Shown here in pieces: positions 56,700 to 64,000 of a DNA stretch of 64,000 bases (the first letter of the stretch is position 1; each line of letters begins with the position of its first letter). The DNA is taken from the NCBI GenBank assembly GCA_030549495.1, contig JAUIRK010000022.1, positions 1-64,000 of the forward strand. Direction: 5' to 3'. The notes under the pieces were generated by a model. It saw only the letters and a list, made by a program, of their open reading frames with translations, searched no databases and was not told the origin of the DNA. This DNA comes from Nectonema munidae. Lineage: Eukaryota; Nematomorpha; Nectonematoida; Nectonematidae. Both the position numbers and the translations under genes were made by a program.

Positions 56700-57960
56700 T
56701 TTTCCACATACCTTTTTTTCTTGAATGCACCTATGTTCAAGTTTAAAATATACACGATGTGCTTTTTTTGTTGGAAAAATTCGATATCATATATTTGATT
56801 GTTTGATAAAATTTAACTCTGTTGTAGAAGGGAATTTTCAAGGAAAATTCCTCACTGAGATTATAACTATATTTCAGAGAATGAAAGGTTATTATATTAT
56901 TAAAAGTTTCAGGCAATAGGGAATGGAAAAGTTTATACAAAAATATTGCTAAATTATATTTATATAAATCATTAACATTTAAAATCTTAGAATGATAGAA
57001 CAGGTTATTTTAGTATGAGAAATGTAGTTAGTACCATGTTTAAGTCTTAAAGCCTTTTTCTCTAATTTGTTAATGGATGAAAGATTAGAGTGCCCCCAAA
57101 ATGCAATAGTTCATATAAGGTGAAAAAAGGAATTATACAATAGTTCTTTTATTTCAAGTGAAAAATGATTTTTAATGTTCTTCAGGATGCCAATTGCTCG
57201 TGAGAATTTATTGTTAACATTGGATATATGTTCGAACCAATTTAATTTTTTATCAATTATTATTCCTAACAATTGAAAGGAATCAACTAACTCAAATGTG
57301 AAATCATTTAATCTCAGTTTGAGGTCACCAACTTTAGAGAAAAGCATTGCCTTGATTCCAATATTAATTTGCATTTGATTTTTCTGACACTATGAAAAAA
57401 TTCCATCAAGTTCATGTAAAAAAATAATCCTTTATTAATGTTCTTAATATTAGAGGAAAAAGGGATATTTACCGTCAAATCATCAGCAAGGCTGAAAAAA
57501 TTTAAGTTCAAATTGGAAAGATATAAATCATTAATATAAATTAAAAAAGAAGGGGACCGATGATTGATCCTTGTAGAATTCCTGATATTATAAAGTTAGT
57601 TTCCGATAAAGTGCCATCAATTGAAAACTCATTTTGGGATAGGATATCATAAATGATAAAGATTTATCTTGAGAACCATATACTTTTAATCTAAGTAGCA
57701 AAAAGTCATGAGAAATAGTGTCAAATGCTTTTGAAATATCTATAAATATAGTGAGTACACCATTACCATAGAATGCAGATTGTCGACAATATGATTTATT
57801 TATTTTTTTATAGGTTTTTTTATTGATTTATAAGAAGAGAAGCAAAGTTTGGGTGATGGGATATTTTCTGAAACCAAATTGGTATTTATAACATAGCTTG
57901 CTGAAATGAAAATGTGAATAGATTTGATTATAAAGTAGGGCATTCACTTCATCTATCATT
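56700..57960 (-). mobile_element. Jockey-like LINE remnant (copy G)
   Basis: Minus-strand reverse-transcriptase remnant of another LINE clade. From 5' to 3': YKYQFGFRK-like entry block near 57890; VLTIFIDISKAFDTISHDFL near 57755-57700; a GSIIGPLLFLIYINDLYLSN-like block near 57570-57515 in degraded form; NLNFFSLADDLTVNIPFSSN (57511-57452, where LADD is the catalytic motif); LVDSFQLLGIIIDKKLNWFE near 57285-57230; and a C-terminal region near 57110-56740. Several frameshifts and stops. A second piece of the same family lies at 60208-60420 on the plus strand, inside a hAT element. Confidence 0.75.
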
Positions 57961-58983
57961 TCGAAGAAAATAATAAAGAAAATTGGAAAAATTTTCTTTA
58001 AGGAAAACTGAAATTTACTAACACTTTCTCGATTCTACTATTTTCGAAAAACATCATATATAAATTTCATATGGCATTTATCAAAGTACGATAAGTATGA
58101 ATCTTATTAAACATTTATTCAAAATTCTAAGGTATAAAGACACATTTATTTTTGAAACAATTATCTCTATAATCCAAGTAAAAATTTAAATTTTGTAATA
58201 ATTCAATAATAATACAAAAATAATTAATATGAAAATTATATGAATGTAAAAGATAAATTTTATACAAAAAGAAATAATATCCAAACATATTTGGAGACAA
58301 ATTTTTCAAATCTTTTTAAATTTATAAGTTTCTGAATAAAAATTCTGAACTAGGATTTCTTATGATTTGTCTACTAAAAGCGAAGCAATTTTGGAACGAC
58401 AAAACATCTACATAGGGGAAGGAGGTCCCAAGAAGGGAGTCTAAAATGACTTTTTCAGAATATTCTATAAAAAAAGCATTGTTTGGGAATAGGATACAGC
58501 CACACGGGGAAAAAGTGGCATCTGCACTATCGGCACATCTGAGAACATATTTAAATTGCATAATCAAAAATATAATATTTGGTAAAACAAACTCTACTAT
58601 TTTATCTTTAATGATATCGTTAGGAATTTCTTACATTATTTACCCTTTATCATCATCTCACATCACAGAAGCTTTCTTGACTTCAAATTATACGTACGGT
58701 TTTACCAATATGAATGGGGAAGAGGGAAAAACAGATTATCTAGAGGTGGTAGTTAATTGTAAAGCGTAGAAAAGGAATTGAAATTTAAAAATGAACAATA
58801 CCTGGTATACCGTAAGCATAGCTATTTTTTTGTTCATTTGAGTATTTTATGTTTTTTTGGGAAAGCATATCTACATATGTGAAAAATCTATATTTCAAAA
58901 CTTCTCGTTTATATTTGCGACTTCTTATATTTGTATTTTGATTTTTTTATTTTCCGGTTTTAATTTCGTTTTCATCATTTTAT
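57961..58983. other. A+T-rich stretch, no gene seen
   Basis: Contains a 107-residue open frame (58446-58769) without recognisable features; I do not call it a gene. Confidence 0.4.
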
Positions 58984-59249
58984 CAGGGCCGGATTAAGAC
59001 TTACTAAGGCCCTAAGCTAAATTTACTATGTTGCCCTTCTTCACTATATTTTGCAGATTTGAAGCAATGACATGAAAATTTAAATAAGAATTGCACCAGA
59101 TTTCATTTACTAGATACAAAATCAAAATCTTTTGTCAACAAATAATTTTCGAAAAAACTACAAACATTTTCTATATTTCAATTAACACTTGTACTAGAAA
59201 TTATGTTAACAAAAAATTTATTTTATTTAAAACGGACTTTTGCACGATT

Positions 59250-59825
59250 TTTTTCAGCAAAAACATCCATTAGTTCTTGGAACAATATGAAAGGCAACAA
59301 ATCACTTTCTATACATAGAAGACTAAGATAGGCTATGCTAGTCTATCTTGTGATATATTGGTTCGACGTTCATTTTTTATTCTTTTCAATGTAAAAAGAA
59401 TCTCCACGACAATTGGTAATCATCAAGCAGAGAAGTATTCGTAAAATGCATTTTAGGTTTCAAAAATCGCGATGAATCATGTCTTGCCTTATTAATTGTT
59501 ATATTGACTTGTGGTTAAGATGTTCCTTTTTTGGATAATTTTGTTGAACATAAATGTCAGAATGTTTCTACACACTTAAAAGATTCATATCAACGTTTTT
59601 AGGGTATTCTTTCACAATTAGAAATACAAGATTTCTCTCAAAATTTATCTCTAGGAGACAGTTCTTCATCTGCATCAGACTCAGTGAGCATTTTTTTCTT
59701 GCCCTTTTCCTTTTCTGAGTACACTTATACTCCACATCGGGTAGTTTTGATTTTGCTTTTCTTTCCATTTTGTCAAAACCTTCCCGTATACTCTTCAAAA
59801 ACTTTGTCAGTGATGAATACAAATT
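59250..59825 (-). pseudogene. hAT transposase C-terminal remnant
   Basis: Minus-strand fragments at 59822-59568 (CTQKRKRARKKCSLS after a SLTKFLKSIREGFDKMERK-like start) and at about 59400-59250 (LFTLKRIKNERRTNISQDRL, then ILVFYV and MDVFAEKNRAKV-like readings) follow the C-terminal order of hAT transposases. The second block corresponds to the dimerisation domain pattern SFSxLKxIKxxxRxxxxQxRL. Both are interrupted by stops, and the catalytic part is not readable. It is a different hAT group from the one at 905-2205. Confidence 0.65.
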
Positions 59826-60207
59826 CCTAGATGTCAGAGAGTAATTTCTGAATTCTGAAGAGTATTACTAACTTAATAAAATTTTTGCAATAAAGAAGTC
59901 TATAAGGATAGCATAATAACTATTTCAAATTCTTCCATTTTTATAAGAAGGAAACCAGCTTGAATTCTTGTATATCCCTTTTCATATTCATAAGCGCCTT
60001 GATCATTGATTCATAATGTTCCTCTTTGACTGACACAGACTATCTATTGTCCAAAAAATTTTGAGAATTAGTTTCAAAGAATCCTAGCATCACATTTTTT
60101 AATTTGATGGTTTCAGAAAAATTAAATACAAATTAATATTGTAAAATCCAAAACAATGCTTTTCTCTAAAGATAGTGCGTTCATACTGTGATTAAATTAT
60201 TTCACAC

Positions 60208-60420
60208 TTGAGGGTACTAACTATATTTCTCATACTAATAACCTATTCTATCATTCTATGATTTTGAATGTTAATGACTTATATAAATATAATTTAGCAA
60301 TGTTTTTTGTACAAACTAATCCATTCCCGATTGCCTTAAACTTTTAATAATATAATACTATAATTTTATCAAATATAGGAAATCGAATTTTTTCAACAAA
60401 AATAAGCACTTCTTCTTCTT
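60208..60420 (+). mobile_element. nested Jockey-like LINE fragment
   Basis: Reads closely like the reverse complement of about 56750-57040: ACTAACTATATTTCTCATAC, TTCTATCATTCTATGATTTT and TATATAAATATAATTTAGCA align with small changes. It is therefore a second, short copy of the LINE at 56700-57960, lying in the opposite orientation inside the hAT element. Confidence 0.75.
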
Positions 60421-60850
60421 ACATTCCACTTTTTTGTATACGATGAAAAAAACCTACAGTTCTTTAAAAATGTTAAAAAAAATGGCATCATCTGAATAGC
60501 AATCTGCAGCTTCTTCTATTTTTGCGACACTTTTTAACCTGTACCTATCTGTATTTATTGAATATGAATTAAAAATTCTAATAAATAGAATATAGTAATG
60601 TAAAAAAGTGTAATAAAATACAAATTATAATAAAATTGAACCATACTGGTTCATTTACATACATATTGAACCGTTTCTTTTTTACATATAGTTTGTGACC
60701 AAATTCATAACGCATTAATTAAATCAAGGTTATTATAAATTAAAATACCGTATTGTATTTAAATATTTATTTTTTTGAGATGATTGAGGACCTAACATAG
60801 TGAAGCCCTAAGCTATTGCTTTTTTTAGCTGAAAAGTTAACCTGGGCCTG

Positions 60851-62212
60851 TATTTTATTTCAATTATTTCCCCTCTTACAAACTAAGAATAGTAAAAACA
60901 TAAGAAAAATAACTTCGGATACAATGAAATAATATTGGTCTTTTTTAATCATCATTCGAGTTAAATTAAAAAATAGTACAGAAAAAAATAAGCTTCTATA
61001 TAATTTAAATATATATATAATCTTGACATGTTAAAAAAGTTACCTATTCATCCATAAATTTAACAAAGATGTTAATAAAATAATATATTTGAAAAAAAAA
61101 TGTAGTGTCGCTCCAAAATCAAATTGATATAAAAGGGAGGCATATAGTGAGATAGACGTAGGAAACCGCTGGATTCGTTAGTCAGTTTGTTATATAGTAA
61201 GATAATAATCAGTTAGTCAAACAGCTAGTTCTAGGTAATTCGTTAGTCACTCAATAAATAATTAACCATTTGTTGATTCAAAGAACGTCCAGTTCGAAAA
61301 TAGTCGTCACCAGACAAAATGTTCATTGGACCAACTTTCGTTCGATAAAAATTCCTCGTGAAGAAAAATCCAAATAGCAGATAGATCATTCAAGTTGTGT
61401 TAAAATGGTCAACAAGGTATCATATGGTATTAATTATATAGCAGATAATGATTAATTTTGCAAATATTGATAATTTAACAAATATTCATTTTTTACAGAG
61501 AATGATATAGCGGGTATCTATTGTTTACTGTATTGAATTGGTAAAGCGAAAATTATACATGATGTTTATAAATAGTATATGTGAATTTATCAATGAATAT
61601 ATTTTATGAAATCGAATCTCCAAGTTAATTTTTAAATCCATAGAGGTATCAAACTTTGACAATAAATCTTGTTTATTATGCTATCGGAATAAGGACAACA
61701 TTTTTAAGAATTGAAGTTTTTAGCAGAGACATATTTTTTTCATAATATTGCCACATATTAATACAAAACATTAACATTTTGAATAACATGGTGGGATGCG
61801 AGAATTTTTTGAACATATGCAAAAATATGAATTTGATGGACCAAAATGGTTTAGTGGTTAAGGATTGTCGAAAATGTAAAATCATTTAGGGGTATTTACT
61901 ATTTATCCATGAAGATATTTTTCTAACTCTCACTATGCTAAGTTTGACTATATAAATAAAAAGGAAATCATAAACAAATTGAAATAAATATAAATATAAT
62001 AATTTAAATGAGGCTTGTATACATATAATTCACTTTAAAGATTTGATCCCATGACGAAAAGAAAGCAAGTGAACTAAAGCGATATAAATGATGCACACAA
62101 AGTAGTTGTATTTTTTATAATTAGGAGAACAAAAACAACTTTTATTTAAAAATATAAGCTTAATTAAATCAATTTAATATACTTAAAAACCTAACCAGGC
62201 CTCGAAGGCAAA
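60851..62212. other. A+T-rich stretch, no gene seen
   Basis: No supported gene. TTAGT-rich sequence lies at about 61175-61275. Confidence 0.45.
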
Positions 62213-62989
<777 letters not shown>

Positions 62990-64000
62990 ACTTAAAAACT
63001 AATATCTTAAATTAATTCCATTAGTAAATTTTCATATAAAAATCTAGATGCAGAACTAAAATATAACTTTTGAATTCTCAAAATTAAGACAGTTTTGAAT
63101 CCAGAATTCAAAATTCTTTATAGATATAGCTTGATCGAAAAGTGCAACCATAGAGAGGGGGAGAGCAAAGAGGGCATGTAGAAAAAGTTTTTAATGGCGT
63201 AATTAAATATATATTACGTATAAAGCAACCCATATTATAAAGTAAAAAAATGTAATATTAGAATCTACAACCAAGTTAAAATACATGATTTTACAAGTCC
63301 TATTTTACTCTGTCATTTTATCTTATATGTTATTCCTCAGAATTTAAATATTATTCAAAAAATTCACAACTCTTCGGTTTAACTATACCTGAATGTGAAA
63401 AAAATCTTTCACTTTTGAAAAGATTGAACAACTTAATGAGATAATCAATTAAGGCAGGAATAATAAAAATTTTTAGTTTCCCACTTATTGAACATAAGCC
63501 GAGAAAAGTTTGCTTTTAAAATAAAATCACTCCAATTATTATTTTTGCTTCAAATATGCTAGAAAAGTTTCTATCCCTTTAAAATATAAATGAATTCCTT
63601 GTATATTGAACATTTACATTTTCACTGTTAGTAAAAAGTATTTTACATATAAAAGATATCATTTTCTTTTGTATTGAGAAAGGAACATATATCCTAACTC
63701 AATTATAAAAGTATAAACTAAGATTATGATCAATACTATACTTTTTCTTTATAATTTTTGAAGAGCAATAAAAATCAATGAGAAAATTAATGGATCTATA
63801 ATTTTTTTCTTTTTAATGTAAGATATGAATTAACTTCCTTAGGCCATATTATTGAAAATTAATTTTCTGAAACTAATGTTTAACTTGAGTTAATGTTCCT
63901 TAACATTTGGAAACCAACTTTTTTATACCTAAAAAAGCCATTTGGTGTGCGTACAACCCCAACATGAAATTAAGAAAGAAAAAAATAAAATAATTTTAAA
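62990..64000. other. A+T-rich window end
   Basis: No gene or repeat structure recognised. Confidence 0.5.

Larger units (their letters stand above)
58984..60850 (-). mobile_element. hAT transposon remnant with near-exact 8-bp duplication
   Basis: 1.87 kb. The left end reads CAGGGCCGGATTAAG and the right end, inverted, CAGGCCCAGGTTAA. Both are followed by a shared subterminal segment (CTAAGGCCCTAAGCT and GCTTAGGGCTTC). Flanks are CATTTTAT (58976-58983) and TATTTTAT (60851-60858), an 8-bp duplication with one change. A decayed transposase runs on the minus strand, and a LINE fragment is nested at 60208-60420. Confidence 0.82.

Noticed and set aside
58446-58769. 107-residue open frame as a gene
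   Set aside because: No motif or splice context, and an equally long frame lies on the other strand.
61845-61900. A-box-like GGTTTAGTGGTTAAGGAT suggesting a tRNA gene
   Set aside because: No B box at the right distance and no cloverleaf pairing.

Overview
This is a strongly A+T-rich stretch of animal nuclear DNA in which mobile-element remains outnumber host genes. Nothing looks bacterial: there are no operons or ribosome sites. The coding matches are to families of metazoan genomes: non-LTR retrotransposons with CR1-type, RTE-like and Jockey-like ends, piggyBac, hAT and Mutator-like transposases, a Ty3/gypsy element, pogo-like and hAT miniature elements (MITEs), and a tRNA-derived short element. 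The only good host-gene signal is a pair of phase-matched exons. An invertebrate such as an arthropod is my best guess, but the species cannot be fixed from this sequence.

Layout. 0.7-2.2 kb: pogo-like end, then a decayed hAT transposase. 2.6-4.1 kb: CR1-like LINE on the minus strand. 4.2-4.3 and 7.1-7.3 kb: two copies of a tRNA-derived repeat. 7.35-9.65 kb: a nearly intact piggyBac element with palindromes near its ends. 11.4-15.3 kb: a young Ty3/gypsy fossil with paired LTRs and a 5-bp target duplication. 15.4-16.3 kb: another CR1-like LINE. 17.1-18.8 kb: a LINE whose ORF2 collapses into homopolymer-rich sequence. 19.6-20.0 kb: a hairpin-dense likely solo LTR. 20.0-20.6 kb: a decayed multicopy protein. 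22.3-22.8 kb: RTE-like 3' end with a GAA tail and one hAT end. 25.7-27.2 kb: LINE. 28.0-29.2 kb: LINE with a nested MITE. 32.1-32.4 kb: hAT MITE with a perfect 8-bp duplication. 34.6-35.7 kb: well-preserved CR1-like 3' half. 38.5-39.5 kb: shrunken Mutator-like element. 40.5-43.4 kb: second, older piggyBac carrying a nested composite repeat. 44.0-44.7 kb: LINE 3' end. 47.5-52.2 kb: two host exons. 52.6 and 54.5 kb: MITEs. 55.8-58.0 kb: two LINE fragments. 59.0-60.85 kb: hAT element with a nested LINE piece. 62.2-63.0 kb: a 258-unit GAT array. The rest is A+T-rich DNA with simple repeats.

The most interesting signals are: the piggyBac subterminal palindrome, kept in a second diverged element with both arms changed so that pairing survives; the run of perfect stem-loops inside the solo LTR; the Mutator-like element whose ends are arrays of one 10-bp word; the LINE that dissolves into homopolymers exactly where ORF2 should be, a probable assembly fault; and the host gene coding serine-, asparagine- and histidine-rich protein.
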